Origin: Yponomeuta sedellus
Taxonomy: Eukaryota; Arthropoda; Insecta; Lepidoptera; Yponomeutidae
NCBI GenBank assembly: GCA_934045075.1
Contig: OW203723.1
Coordinates: forward strand, 24,269,615-24,333,614
Length of the DNA stretch: 64,000 nt
Direction of reading: 5' to 3'
A program made the translations under genes and the position numbers. The number at the start of each line of letters is the position of its first letter. Position 1 is the first letter of the stretch. Below are positions 42,518 through 53,365 of this stretch, one piece after another. Under the pieces are notes generated by a model. The model was not told the origin of the DNA and made no database searches. It saw nothing but the letters and a program-made list of their open reading frames with translations.

Positions 42518-43075
42518 ATAAAAATAATAATCCGCGGTGGGTACACGGGGTAATTAAGCCCATACTATCTCTTTCTCATAAAACGTCTGTGCACTGCAGG
42601 CTACTTAAAAATACTACAGGCTACAAAAAAATAAAAAATTAAATACTGTGGTGTTCAAATACCCGCGAGATAAAAATAATAATCCGCGATGGGTACACGG
42701 GGTAATTAAGCCCATACTATCTCTTTCTCATAAAACGACTGTGCACTGCAGGCTACTTAAAAATACTATAGGCTATAAAAAAAATAAAATAAAATTACTG
42801 TGGTGTTCAAATACCCGCGAGATAAAAATAATAATCCGCGGTGGGTACACGGGGTAATTAAGCCCCTACTATCTCTTTCTCATAAAACCTCTGAGCCCTG
42901 CAGGCTACTGAAAAATACTACAGGCTACAAAAAAAAATACTGTGGTGTTCAAATACCCGCGAGATAAAAATAATAATCCGCGGTGGGTACACGGGGTAAT
43001 TAAGCCCATACTATCTCTTGCCGAGAGAAGGCCTGTGCACTGCAGTTTGACGTTTATAGGCTACATAAAAAAATA
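42518..43075 (+). repeat. tandem array, 4 units of 142-152 bp
   Basis: Units start ATAAAAATAATAATCCGCG at 42518, 42670, 42822 and 42964, with spacings 152, 152 and 142. Each has GGGTACACGGGGTAATTAAG, CTATCTCTTTCTCATAAAAC, CTGTGCACTGCAGGCTACTT and TGGTGTTCAAATACCCGCGA. The last unit carries the non-deleted family 7 end (GAGAGAAGGCCTGTGCACTG). The array therefore grew by duplicating a SINE 3' region. Confidence 0.9.
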
Positions 43076-43364
43076 AAAATTCATAAAAGAGCGATGGCTT
43101 CTACTTGTGTAATAATCTTCTGTACTTTCCTAGGTATATTCCACATAATAACATGGCCAAGCACGTGGCATGCATTCTTTATAGCAAGGAGGTACTTATA
43201 GGCATGCGAGCAGCCTGAGTGTGATATGAATAAAGCGATACCGTCCATACTTCGCGCGTTTTTCTGGCGATGTCATTCGACGCATGTTATGTACTCATGG
43301 TGTATGAGAGCCTTGATGACACGTGACTTAAGGAAAACCATTAAGAAATGGACTTGGGCAATGG

Positions 43365-43478
43365 ATATTGCCACTACCGGTAGTCACAGAACGGTCACCC
43401 ATCCTGCACCTTACCGCGCGTTGCTCAACTCAAGTGATTGATTCCAATCACTTGGTTCGACTAGGCCACGAGCGCTAT
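43365..43478 (+). repeat. family 2 repeat, 3' end
   Basis: GCCACTACCGGTAGTCACAG to CGACTAGGCCACGAGCGCT; 5' two-thirds missing. Confidence 0.8.
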
Positions 43479-43754
43479 AAAATAATTTGCAAGAAATGCG
43501 ACAAGTATGGAGACAGCGACATAGTAGTGGAACAACGCTCACAATTTTATTACAAACACTATAATTTTATTGCTTCCCTTTGTATTCGACTAACAGACCG
43601 TTGCCAGAAGCACTATTATTGTCTTTTACTTCTTTTGGACATAAATTGGGGGCAGTGTGTTAATTTAAGGCGTACGATTACTACTCACTACGCGAGTTGA
43701 ATCGGTCACAATCGCTGCAGTAAATACAGTGAGCGACAGTTGAAATTGTACCAA

Positions 43755-43885
43755 AGGTTACTTTTTGGGGTTCCGTACCCGAATAGAGCCATCAGGCAGG
43801 GCCCTGTCTGTCCGTCCGTCTGTCTGTCCGTTCGTCCATCTGTCTCGGCAGTATACATGGGTAGTATAAATTTTTCATCGATTTT
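43755..43885 (+). repeat. GGTTCCGTACCC-type repeat fragment
   Basis: TTTTTGGGGTTCCGTACCCG followed by (CTGT/CCGT)-rich sequence and CTGTCTCGGCAGTATACATG. It resembles a dispersed lepidopteran repeat with the same opening. Confidence 0.45.
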
Positions 43886-43961
43886 GGACTTTATTTCAAG
43901 GTGATGAAGTTCTATTCAGAGCGGTAACTATTTTTGTCCGTCTTAACTTTAAAAGACTTAA

Positions 43962-44022
43962 TTAAAACTGTTTTTATACGGATTTATGCTCGTTTATTAC
44001 ATTTTTACAATTTTCCGACGTA
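43962..44022 (-). repeat. Penelope pLTR fragment
   Basis: TAATTAAAACTGTTTTTATA and CGTTTATTACATTTTTACAA end at TTTTCCGACG; identical in order to 53648-53708. Confidence 0.7.
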
Positions 44023-44160
44023 AAAGACTTTTAGGCTTATTTATAAAATAGGGTTGCTTACAATATTATGCAGTTAAACAAACAGTCAGTGGCCAAGAAA
44101 GACTTTACCACATACTACTTAACCTTTATCTGAAGAGTGTTTTAAAGCAATCGTGCTTTT

Positions 44161-44390
44161 GTAGACTTTTAGTCCGGATTTACTTACGGGTGTTGTTATA
44201 TCGGAAAAGTCCGACCAGGTTTCGCTCCGATTCGCAGAGCTTAATCATGGTGAGCAGAGACGGAGCTCGCGTCGTCGGTTGCTTGTCTCACACTGTGAGT
44301 GTGAGTGTGAGCTCTGCGAATCGGAGCGAAACCTGGTCGGACTTTTCCGATATAACAACACCCGTAAGTAAATCCGGACTAAAAGTCTAC
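44161..44390. repeat. perfect 81-bp inverted repeat, 68-bp spacer
   Basis: The arm 44161-44241 (GTAGACTTTTAGTCCGGATT ... ATTCGCAGAGCT) is exactly complementary to 44310-44390 by eye. The spacer contains (TGTGAG)n. No TIR-type ends or clear target duplication. Confidence 0.92.
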
Positions 44391-44639
44391 AATGTGTTGT
44401 GCTTACGAAAGTTTTAGTTCAAAAATCGTGCTTTTATAAATGAGATCATAAATATATTTGTTTCGAAACGTAATATTCGATTTGTGGGAGTCTTAGAAGA
44501 ATAAAAAGCTCCTTCAGAAAAGTATAACGTTACTTTTTGGAAACGACAGTTATTTTTTTAATTGCCTGTTTGATTTATTTGTATGACTGTAATAAACATT
44601 GACATCTCTACGCATTTTGCCTACCCCTTCTTCTTAGAA

Positions 44640-44950
44640 CAGAGTGCTTAGTGCGAGTTTTTTAACTATTCGATCGCGTTACCGTAAACTCATATTTCTA
44701 TGGCATCGAGGAAGCGCCACCTAGCGACAAGTATGAGAATTAAAATTGCTGAGTTCGAGTTGTAATGGTTTACGTGGAGAAGTGAACACGTTTACCAGCC
44801 AAAACACGAATAAACACGAGTGCGAGTTGTACTGTGACAGCGTTTTGCCAGTTCGAACGGTTAACTTACTCATAGTCACTACTCAATGCTCGATTAACGC
44901 GGTAGTAAAGTTATTCGATTGGATCTGTCAAACTCGCACTAAGCACTCTG
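44640..44950. mobile_element. 311-bp TIR element (MITE), possibly hAT-like
   Basis: CAGAGTGCTTAGTGCGAGTTT-type ends (44640; AAACTCGCACTAAGCACTCTG-type at 44950), with inner CTATTCGATCGCGTTACCGT / GCGGTAGTAAAG...ATTCGAT. The CAG end suits hAT, but no 8-bp duplication was seen. Confidence 0.68.
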
Positions 44951-45433
44951 GCAGAGAGATTGACATAGCGAAACTGTAAAATTTGTTTGTTGACTACAGA
45001 ACCTTAACAAAAAGGGGTAAGTATCTCAGATTTCGCCGACTCAACATTGTTCGAGTGAAAATCTCCGTATTTGCGGATGTAAGTATGCAGTGGACGCGCG
45101 TGCGTAAATAATGGCGTTTCGATGTGTTTGTTCTTCCTTATCGGCGTTTCGTTGGAATTCGAATTAAGCTGGCCTACATAACTTTATTTGAATATTTGGC
45201 GCGTAGATACCAACCACAGAACATTGTTCTGTGATACCAACAGTACAGTGTGCAGCAGTTGATTCACCTTATTTTTCGATTTGCTTACAATTAAATCACA
45301 GAATCTAAGATCAGATGGACTCTACTCCGCTTCCAATCCTAAAAGGTACCCATCTATCTGCCCCATTCATAAGCAGGTACAGTCATAAATAATAACAGAA
45401 CTTTTTTTTGCTTTTTGAACTAACACGTCAATC

Positions 45434-45550
45434 TTTTGCGCGACAGCACTACAGTAACAAAAATAAAGCCTTTATTTTTGTTACTGTAGTGGTTATACAG
45501 TAACAAAAATAAAGCTTTTATTTTTGTTACTGTAGTGCTGTCGCGCAAAA
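45434..45550. repeat. nested palindrome, 117 bp
   Basis: The outer TTTTGCGCGACAGCACTACA pairs with the reverse end. Inside are two hairpins, each ACAGTAACAAAAATAAAG / CTTTATTTTTGTTACTGT, separated by AGTGGTTAT. It could form either one long stem or a two-hairpin cruciform. Confidence 0.9.
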
Positions 45551-45657
45551 GAGCTGTCACGCAAAATGTATCGCTAAATATCTAGATTTAAGATGGTCTC
45601 CCTCGTCGATACCTTGAGATGTCACGACACTATAGTTAATTATAAAAACATATTCTA

Positions 45658-45716
45658 AGGCCGCCAATTGTTAGGTACTCCAGGTATATACCTGGAGTAC
45701 CTACAATTGGCGGCCT
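45658..45716. repeat. short perfect hairpin
   Basis: GGCCGCCAATTGT / ACAATTGGCGGCC and GGTACTCCAGGTAT / ATACCTGGAGTACC, with one or two unpaired bases. Confidence 0.88.
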
Positions 45717-46818
45717 ATATAGGTAAATATTTTCAATCATGTGCTCTGGTACAATAAAGAAGATATTCTTATCTTATTTAATTTTTCTAATTATTAAAGT
45801 TATTTTTCTGACAACTTTCATATGGCCCACTGTATTAGTTAATCCACCTTTGCGTTTATAAAAACGTAAACAGGCCGAAAGTAAACACTTTATAAATGTT
45901 CAAGGTAACCTCGGGCGAAATAAACGAAAGAAATACACAAGTGGTCTAAAAATAAGACAAATGGCGACTGAAACTCTACTGAATAGATAAAAAACTGTCA
46001 CGAGGTTGCCAGTAGAAGTGACAGCCCGATAAGTCATGGATAAGTCTTCATTGGTCAGGTAAATACGTAGATATGCACATTGTTTACGAGCTGGAAAGAG
46101 TTTGTGGAATTTTTAGATAAAGAGAGTCGGTGTAGAAAAACAACAACAACGTAATTTGCAACTAATTTCAGAAACAAATGAATACTGATCCATTGGCCGA
46201 TTTAAGCAGATAAAACCTAACCTTTTTAGTTAAACTTAGCATATGAGATACATACATTATTTATATCACGTCCCACATCCTTTATCTGATACAGGTAGGC
46301 ATCCATAATAGAATATTGTGTCTAAATAAGTGTTAGTGTAGGAGGAAAGAACCAGCGATGATCAACAGTGTCGATTCGCTCCGGCTAACCAGCAGTCTAT
46401 AACATTTCATTGAAGCAACGTTTTTATTTTTTTTATTAATGGCCGCCGAAAATGCAGTTATTAATTTTCTTTCATCCCGTCATCGAAAAGGAATTGCCAA
46501 TCAGTGAGTCGCAATTTTTTTAAAAGCAATTTGGGTTGTTTCGGCCAGCGTTATCTGTTTGGACTTATTTTAAAGTAGCTGGCTATTGTTTTCGTACTGG
46601 CCAGCATCGACAAACAGAACTTTTGTTCGAAACTCATTAAGAGTTAAGTTCTCGTAATGAGCAAATAGTTGCTCGTAAATGATGGTCAAGAATTCTTATT
46701 AATTCCTCATTCTCTGTTTGTAATCGGACCAGTATCGTTTAGATTCCCTTGTCGGTGAGTCGCATTGTGTTGTGTTACTTGTGGAAAAGTTTTGTGTTGA
46801 AGAAAAGGCTTGTTAAAA
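45717..46818. other. presumed 5' region of the RhoGAP-like gene
   Basis: No repeat recognised. TCGGTGAGTCGC near 46752 contains a donor-like GTGAGT that could end a non-coding exon. No core promoter can be assigned. Confidence 0.3.
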
Positions 46819-46885
46819 ATGGTTGTGATACTAAGTTTCGGTTTTAGTAGTCTGAGGAGCATACCGAGATTAAATCTACGCAGAG
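46819..46885 (+). CDS. candidate alternative first coding exon a
   Basis: ATG at 46819 in a good context (TTAAAAATGG) opens 22 codons (MVVILSFGFSSLRSIPRLNL then RR). It reaches a strong donor, AGAG|GTAAGAAG, at 46885 with one spare base (phase 1). The exon at 51919 begins with the two bases needed to complete that codon. No domain is visible, so the call rests on splice signal and phase only. Confidence 0.35.
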
Positions 46886-47184
46886 GTAAGAAGTTCTTTC
46901 GTTTTCACTTAATTTTTTAAACTTTGAGCGCGGCTGAGGAAACTTTAGTTTATTTTTGCGGCAGCTAAGTCACGGACTTTGTTGTTGAATAATGAAATTT
47001 GCGGAAAGTAAAGTTTTGTAACTCTTTAGCTAACACAAGGAAAGGAAAAAATCCGGAACTTGATAATGTCTCTTTGTAATATTTTTACGTTTACTTACTT
47101 TTGAAGTTGCGTTGGGGATTTTTTTTTGCGTTAAAAGAATATAACTCTTTAAATATTGCCACGAAATAAAATTAAATGAAAGTA

Positions 47185-47292
47185 TTGTATCTTCTTCTTC
47201 TGGCTTAATTATGTAGTCCAATGCTGGACATAGCCCTCCCCTAATGAGCGCCATAGCGCCCTGTCTTCAGCTTGCCGCATCCAGTATCTGCC
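47185..47292 (+). repeat. family 3 fragment
   Basis: CTTCTTCTTCTGGCTTAATT, AGTCCAATGCTGGACATAGC, CCCTAATGAGCGCCATAGCG. 5' end of the repeat only. Confidence 0.72.
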
Positions 47293-47395
47293 GGCAGTTT
47301 TGTATAGTTAAGATTAAATAAAAAATAGAAACCGACTTCAAAACACTACAGCACTAAATACGCAAAGGAAAGGAAAGGACATTTAAATTCGAGTA

Positions 47396-47660
47396 TGTAC
47401 AGTCTATTTATTCTTACTTGTCCAATTTAGTAAACAAGATTCTAACCATAAACTGTGACTTTTTAGTCCATAACTGCCATATTTCCATAAATGAAGTAAC
47501 CTGGAACACTCTTTTAGATAACACGCTGCCAATTTTATAAACATAGTTCATGATAGTTCATGAATTTGCGAGAAAATGTCTAGTTTAGGCATCTAATCTC
47601 AATTTTAAGGTTAGAATCTTGTTTACTAAATCGGACAAGGAAGAATAAATAGACTGTAGG
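47396..47660. mobile_element. TA-flanked MITE
   Basis: Ends ACAGTCTATTTATTCTTACT / AAGAATAAATAGACTGT, with continued pairing of CAAGATTCTAACC / GGTTAGAATCTTG (arms about 49 bp). Both ends are at TA. No ORF. Confidence 0.75.
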
Positions 47661-47856
47661 TATATTCGAAATATAATTTGGAGCCGATGCCGAGTTAAAT
47701 GACCAGCACATGCGTTTTGGGCTACGACTCCACTAAATTGTGTTTTCCGAAAGCAATTGCACGAGTCACTATAAAATCACCCAAATAGCTGCACATGTTT
47801 TTTTATTATTATTATTTTTTTTTTATTTGAAAAGTTTTATTTCTCTATTTCTCCAG

Positions 47857-47891
47857 GATCCAATCTTTAAACTTAATGACCATGGGACCTG
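47857..47891 (+). CDS. candidate alternative first coding exon b, 35 nt
   Basis: Bounded by a textbook acceptor (polypyrimidine TTTCTCTATTTCTCCAG) and donor (CTG|GTAAGTTT). It contains ATG at 47876 (MTMGP plus one base, phase 1), compatible with 51919. If exon a is spliced to it, the frame from a meets a stop (CTT TAA). The exon would then act as 5' leader plus new start. Splice quality makes it the best of the three candidates. Confidence 0.45.
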
Positions 47892-48138
47892 GTAAGTTTA
47901 CCCTTTCAACCAAAAAAGAATTTTACAAATCGGTTCAATCGTCGTTCTACGAGTATTTCTCAGCATACGTAAAAAATAACACTTGAAATAATGTTCCGAA
48001 CCTCATTCTTTTTTGATGTTAGTTAGAAACGCTCGATTTTGTCACTTAAGTCACGAAGCAAATTAAATAAGTAATTAAGATACTTGCACATAATTTGCGC
48101 TGATTTTGCAAATCTGCTTAAGCATTTCCGCTCCCTAT

Positions 48139-48758
48139 ATACAGGGTGTCTCATTCAAATCGGTCAGTATGGGAAAGTCTGAAACTATAAGACATACGAA
48201 GATCTGTTCTGAGGAACCATGTCATCGATTTTAATAACAAGAAAAACTGTATTCATACATTTTAAAAAACATCTGAACTTCGTTCGGGAATCGATCCCGG
48301 TTGTTTTGAAAAAAAAAAAAACTTCTATTAATCAAACACTAACAGTCAATTGAAAAGCCCACTTAAAATAAATATGTAGATACTTATTTAAAGATTAAGA
48401 TCGTTACCTAAACGTGTTGAATATTTTATTGAAAAAGGCGGCGGTCACTTCGAGCATATACTAAAATAAATTAAAGTATGTGAAAACAATGCATTTTATT
48501 CATTTTAGACATCATGTTTCACACAGACATTTACTGTTTAAGACCTACACAATCGATATCTAAATAGAAATAGTGTAGGTTATTTTTTTAAAACCACCGG
48601 GTTCGATTCCCGAACGGAGTACAGATGTTTTTTAAAATGTATGAATGCAGTTTTTCTTGTTATTAAAATCTATGACATGGTTCCTTAGAACAGATCTTCG
48701 TATGTCTTATAGTTTCAGACTTTCCCATACTGACCGATTTCAATGAGACACCCTGTAT
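48139..48758. mobile_element. TIR element with about 158-bp inverted ends
   Basis: ACAGGGTGTCTCATTCAAAT at 48141 and ATTTCAATGAGACACCCTGT at 48756 are flanked by TAT/TA. The arms stay paired inward to the segments GTTCGGGAATCGATCCCGG and GGGTTCGATTCCCGAAC, which look like tRNA B boxes. No transposase. The TA flank and ACAGGGTGTC ends suggest a Tc1/mariner-type MITE. Confidence 0.82.
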
Positions 48759-48759
48759 A

Positions 48760-49510
48760 TCCGACGGCGTACACAAAAATAGGTTCGCCCACATTTTTTT
48801 AGTCAATTATTACTATATGTAGTATAGTGGTACAATTTATAAAAATATAGCATAACTAACACTGCAAACATTGTATTGCCATATTATTTACCCCACGACC
48901 TATTCTCATACCTACCAATAAGAAACACGAGAAACACAATATCCAAACAATATTTTTGGATATTGTTCGTGATATCAACTGTCTGTACCGTCTGTCTTAT
49001 CATAGGACACCGTAGTTTAGGGCGCCAAGTGTTCTAAGCAAGAGTTAAATGAGAAAAAATATTATAATATGGAAAAAAGTCACTCTCCGTGCAACCACGC
49101 TGTAAGTGCAAATAAAGCACGGTCCGATGTTTTGGCTCATGTGACCAACTTGGATAAAATTAGCGTGTCTAGACAGCGCAGGCGCTTGCGTTGACACAGA
49201 TCCCGTGAGCACTGCGCCGGAGTTCGCTTTCAGTGTTTTGTTTAAGCACTTAGAAATACACAGTGAGTTTAGTTTTTTTTTTTCGACAAAGACAAAGATA
49301 TGTATTGATAGTTGAAAAAAAATTTGTATGAATTGTAATCATGCTCTGCCTCGTGGCGGACAAACACCACTGATAAAATTTTGTTAAATATAAAAATATT
49401 AAAGTTCTTTCGCATACCGAGAAAATCAAACGATAGTTTTACTCAGTAAAATTCTCGATTCAGAAGCCGGTGGAGAGATATCGTTTTTTGAACTATATCT
49501 CTTAATACTT
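48760..49510. other. intronic-type spacer
   Basis: No repeats recognised. GAGTTCGCTTTCAGTGTTTT near 49230 contains an Inr-like TCAGT that could mark a start site for candidate exon c. Confidence 0.3.
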
Positions 49511-49517
49511 AATTTGT

Positions 49518-49857
49518 TTATATTTTCTGCTTTCTAAAGTCATTGTTTACTTTGGCTAATCCACCTTTTCCTTTCCACAAGTCGACTGGACAATTAAAAT
49601 AAACAAACACCAATAGCAGCCCCATCTGTTCGATCGGAAGTTTGTGTATCCCGAATCCCAAAATATACTTTAGTAAATGGGATACGTGAATCTTCCGCCT
49701 CAAAAGCTGCGCAGACGCAGTGCACTCGCGAGCGCAGCGTCGCGTCGCCCGCGCACGCTTTCGGACCTTGTTCATCTGAGTTATCATTTTCATCAAGGAC
49801 TTTCTCGTCATAAAATTCTGCGAAGTGACCAGTCTGCGATAGCTCATCAGCGTTCAT
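49518..49857 (-). other. unrecognised acidic frame in a GC-rich patch
   Basis: The minus-strand frame 49857-49594 (87 codons) begins MNADELSQTGHFAEFYDEKV and has an acidic DENDNSDEQG stretch. A second overlapping frame (49847-49518) is basic. The acidic opening could be the N-terminus of a decayed transposase (for example piggyBac-type proteins start acidic), but no family motif is visible. It could also be a non-coding 5' exon read backwards. Confidence 0.25.
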
Positions 49858-49958
49858 TAATCTTTGCCGACTATCGTCATTTGTTTCTGGAGTGTTAATC
49901 GCGCGCCAAATTGACTTCCTTCCAATTTCGAATTTGTATCTTTTTTTCGTGTGGTTTC

Positions 49959-50010
49959 ATGTGTGTTATGGGAGTGCTTTGTCGGTACCACGCGAAGTAT
50001 GTTATTGCCA
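49959..50010 (+). CDS. candidate alternative first coding exon c
   Basis: ATG at 49959 gives MCVMGVLCRYHAKYVIA and then a strong donor, GCCA|GTAAGTTG, leaving one base (phase 1). This again suits the exon at 51919. The region just upstream is GC-richer and has Inr-like motifs. No domain recognised. Confidence 0.3.
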
Positions 50011-51182
50011 GTAAGTTGAGAATGGAACGAAATGTTTTATTTTTAAATGCCATATTGTTAAAGGAAATATTGAGTGTTTACGCAGACCGCCATAACATGC
50101 CTGTTAGGTACCGTCATTGATGTTGACCTACACATGACATAAACTACGATATAAATAATAGACGGTGAGAACACTCATTAAATATTCATAATAGACAATA
50201 AAATGAAGATACACAATAAACGATTCAAGTTCGGTTAAACATTCCAACGTTTACGATGAAATAAGTAGGTACTTACAAAAAAACTAACACATGCAGATCA
50301 GGTTTTTTTTAATTTAATTTATATTTTACGTTAAATTAAAACAAAAAAGTGGCTAGCATACTAACGTAGAAAGATTACCGAAACTCACCTACTACTCGTT
50401 TTTCCTCACTAGGTAAAGCAGGACAGACAGACGACTACTAGTCGATTATCTATGATGAATCAAGTTTGTATTCATTGTTCACACTAATAGACATGCTGCG
50501 ATGCACTCGCATAACCATTCTGGTTAAGAAAAATGACTCACTCGCATTTTGCCTATATTTAGCGACTAGGGCTGCACTGTACAAATTGAACGCACCCTGT
50601 CTGAAAACTTAGTAACATGATCCCTCCTTCCTTTTGCAAACGATGTCAGATTTTGACAGTTATAGGTGATTTTACACCAAAAATATAATGGCCTGGGGCA
50701 ATTCATAGAACTACAATTCATGGTTTACTATGACAATACGACTTATTAGGACTGCTACGCAATGTACACTGAATTCTCAGAGTCTGAGCTCTTACTTAGA
50801 AACATCTGTAACTGAATTTTTTCCTTTGTAGGACTTCCAATCTTTCCTCTTTGTATTCGAAAGTTTTTCGTTTTTTTTAGTAGGTACTAACTACAAATAC
50901 GTTTGTAGAATTGTACTCAGTCTAATTATTGTTCACGGTACTCTGATGGTATGACATCATCTATCTTAGTGTGATTTACAATGGATATTAAATCGAGCTT
51001 CGGAATCGAGAAACAATAAATTGAATGATGAGTGTTTTTCGCACTATGTTTATAAATTTTTGCAGGTGCTCAGTTTTTGCATTAACACTTGCGTGGACAA
51101 ATGAAAAAAACTATGAGAACAAACCTCCTTCGTGAATACCCGGAAGAGGTAACTGGCCGGATAAAAAATAAATACGGTGTCT
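50011..51182. other. probable intron
   Basis: No domain. A weakly conserved dispersed repeat (AACTACAATTCATGGTTTAC, 50708) recurs near 58215 and 61205. Confidence 0.35.
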
Positions 51183-51286
51183 TGTACAGTCGACGTGACA
51201 TCAATATTTACGTACCTGCTCTCTGTTCAACTACGTAAGAGGCCACTTTGCACCAAAACATTTGAGGTTTATTTGTCGACTGTACA
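51183..51286. mobile_element. short TA-flanked MITE
   Basis: CAGTCGAC / GTCGACTG ends next to TA; 96 bp between the TAs. No ORF. Confidence 0.6.
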
Positions 51287-51918
51287 TTAATATCATTGAA
51301 GGGTAAATCAATTTCCGTTCCTGTATTTGCTCTTATTTGGTTGGGTTCTTAGTGCTTGCTTTGTAGACACGATTCGGATATAAAAATGGTTGAAGATAAC
51401 ATCACGATTCATCCGTAGGTATTTGCCCAACAATTAGGCTGTTGGCTGTTACAACAAAAAGGCGTTACGAGAATTTTGTACTGTAAAAATAGGCATCCAA
51501 TTCAACTATGAATGAAGAAAAAAAAATAGATAATTATGTACAATAATATCTTCGAATTTTGCATGTTAATTTAAATTATTTCATGTCACGCAAGTTTATT
51601 TTATTTTGTGTAGTGTCAATGTGGAAGAGCCTTCTGGTTCTCCTGATATAGGTATTACTAATAGTAGGAGGACCCGGTGATGTCTTTGGAGTTGTAATAT
51701 GGCAAAAGAAAATACTGATTTTGGTTATTGTTTTTTTTATCAAGAAGTTTAAAAGACTAAAAGTTTACGTTTACTTTTCCATCTCCTTCGGCTGATTTTT
51801 CCAGACCAACTAAATCCTGTTATATTTCGGTAACACTGGCCGCATAAGGCTGCAATTAAAATATTTTGAATACAAAAGACAAAAAATGCTAAACAATCCT
51901 TTCTCCTTTGGTCAACAG

Positions 51919-52157
51919 AAGGCGAGCTCGAGACCGAGTGGCTGCAATCCGCGGGCCTGGGCTCCCTGGCCGCTCCGTTCCAGGCTGGCTTGGAGGTGAC
52001 AGAAGCACAACTGGGGGAAGCAGTCCGCCCGCTGCCAAGGGAACAGGCCGCTGCCGTCCGCCGCCGCGTCCGGAGACTCAACCGGACTGTTCGGCGGAAA
52101 CGCGCGGCGTCACGAGCTAGGAAACCGGATATCAGAGACGTTTTCCGGGATTTGGAG
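51919..52157 (+). CDS. internal exon of an ARHGAP18/28/40-like RhoGAP gene
   Basis: A 239-nt segment, strongly GC-rich against AT-rich flanks, open in one frame (79 codons after two bases). It begins after CTCCTTTGGTCAACAG (acceptor) and ends GGAG|GTTTGTG (donor, phase 0). It encodes GELETEWLQSAGLGSL, then LPREQAAAVRRRVRRLNRTV, a basic RRKRAAS stretch and KPDIRDVFRDLE. In the vertebrate ARHGAP18/28/40 family and its fly relative conundrum, the N-terminal region has the same landmarks in the same order: EWL--AGL, L-R-QAAAV--RV, a basic patch, PD-R-(V/I)F. These proteins carry a C-terminal RhoGAP domain that switches off RhoA-type GTPases and organises cortical actin. The GAP domain is not in the window. 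Missing exons and the lack of a search keep this short of certain. Confidence 0.65.
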
Positions 52158-52780
52158 GTTTGTGAACTTTTTTTTTGTTATTTGGTGAGAGTTAATCCGG
52201 CGTTCAGAGGGTAGTCCAAGAGTCTTTCAGAGGCGTTCAGAGGGTTTGTTACCCTATACAGAACAAAAGATAAATAAGAGGTAATTGTGCGCATGTGTAA
52301 AGGCTAGCTGGAATAGTATTTAAATCGAATATTTTTCCGAACAAGCATTAGAAAAAACCAAGTTAGGATGTGTGTGTACTTGTAGTGCCTAGCTGGGTAT
52401 CTCTTCGGTGTGTAGTTGAGATTTGATTAGGTCTGACTTTATCTACAAGGAAATATGAAAGGATGGTAGGTGCTGTCTTCTGTCGAGGGAACAGGCCCGT
52501 GCCGCCCCTCTGTCCATTTCATATCCTGTTCACTAGCAAACTTCTGGGGGTAAGGACTGCATATCCCACTGTCACTGAGTTTTCTATAGAAGTAGTGCAA
52601 TATGTCTCGTTTTCAACGCCCTATTCGCGAACAAAAAATAACCGCAATCGTCAGCGTCTAGGTTAACCAATAGTCTTAAAGAGCCTTTGTTTCAACTTTC
52701 ATTCCCACAATGTATCAGTCGACAACCTGTGCTTACTCGACCACGCCCTAGCTCTGGCAGGTACCTCATCATGTCACTGA
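52158..52780. other. probable intron
   Basis: Short frames only, no domain. The segment GTCGAGGGAACAGGCCCGTG near 52490 is GC-richer but has no clear acceptor. Confidence 0.35.
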
Positions 52781-52784
52781 GGAA

Positions 52785-53365
52785 CAGTGGTTCCTAACCT
52801 TAGAACGACCACGGACAATTTCAATTATTTACTTGTTAGAAATCAGAAGTTTATTTCCACGTAAATAACCTACTGTTTCTTGAATGGTAAACTGTAATAT
52901 TAATTGCCTTCGCGTCAATTTCTTCACTATTTTACTAAGAGGCTGTCCTTCTATTCTCGACGCTATTTTTATTTTTGTTGACATACAAAGAAAATTTAAA
53001 ATTATTTACTATTATAATCGATGAAATACAAGGAACTATCTTACACAAGCATAAAAAATTCATCCACACACGTTTCGTCCAAATTAATAAAAAATATATA
53101 CAAATAAGCAAGACGTCCAGAGCAGAAAAAAAATTAACACGCGAATTTAGGTAACTTTCGTTACAATTGAGTGTTTTTGTGTAATTATATTAACTCTATG
53201 GAAGTAACAGAGTTTAAGTGGCGGCAGGACAGGAATATTTGCTACTCTCTTTTATTGGGTGCTTATGAAAGCCACGGGAATGAGTCGCGGACGACCGCCC
53301 TCTTGCGGCCCACTCCACGATTTCATAGGCAATAGGCGCTACACCACAGGTTGGGAACCACTAGT
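52785..53365. mobile_element. hAT-like non-autonomous element
   Basis: CAGTGGTTCCTAACCTTAG at 52785 pairs with CACAGGTTGGGAACCACTAG near 53364. CAGTGGTTC-type ends are typical of hAT elements. Duplications are unclear (CTGAGGAA / TGTAGAAA at best) and there is no transposase. Confidence 0.6.
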
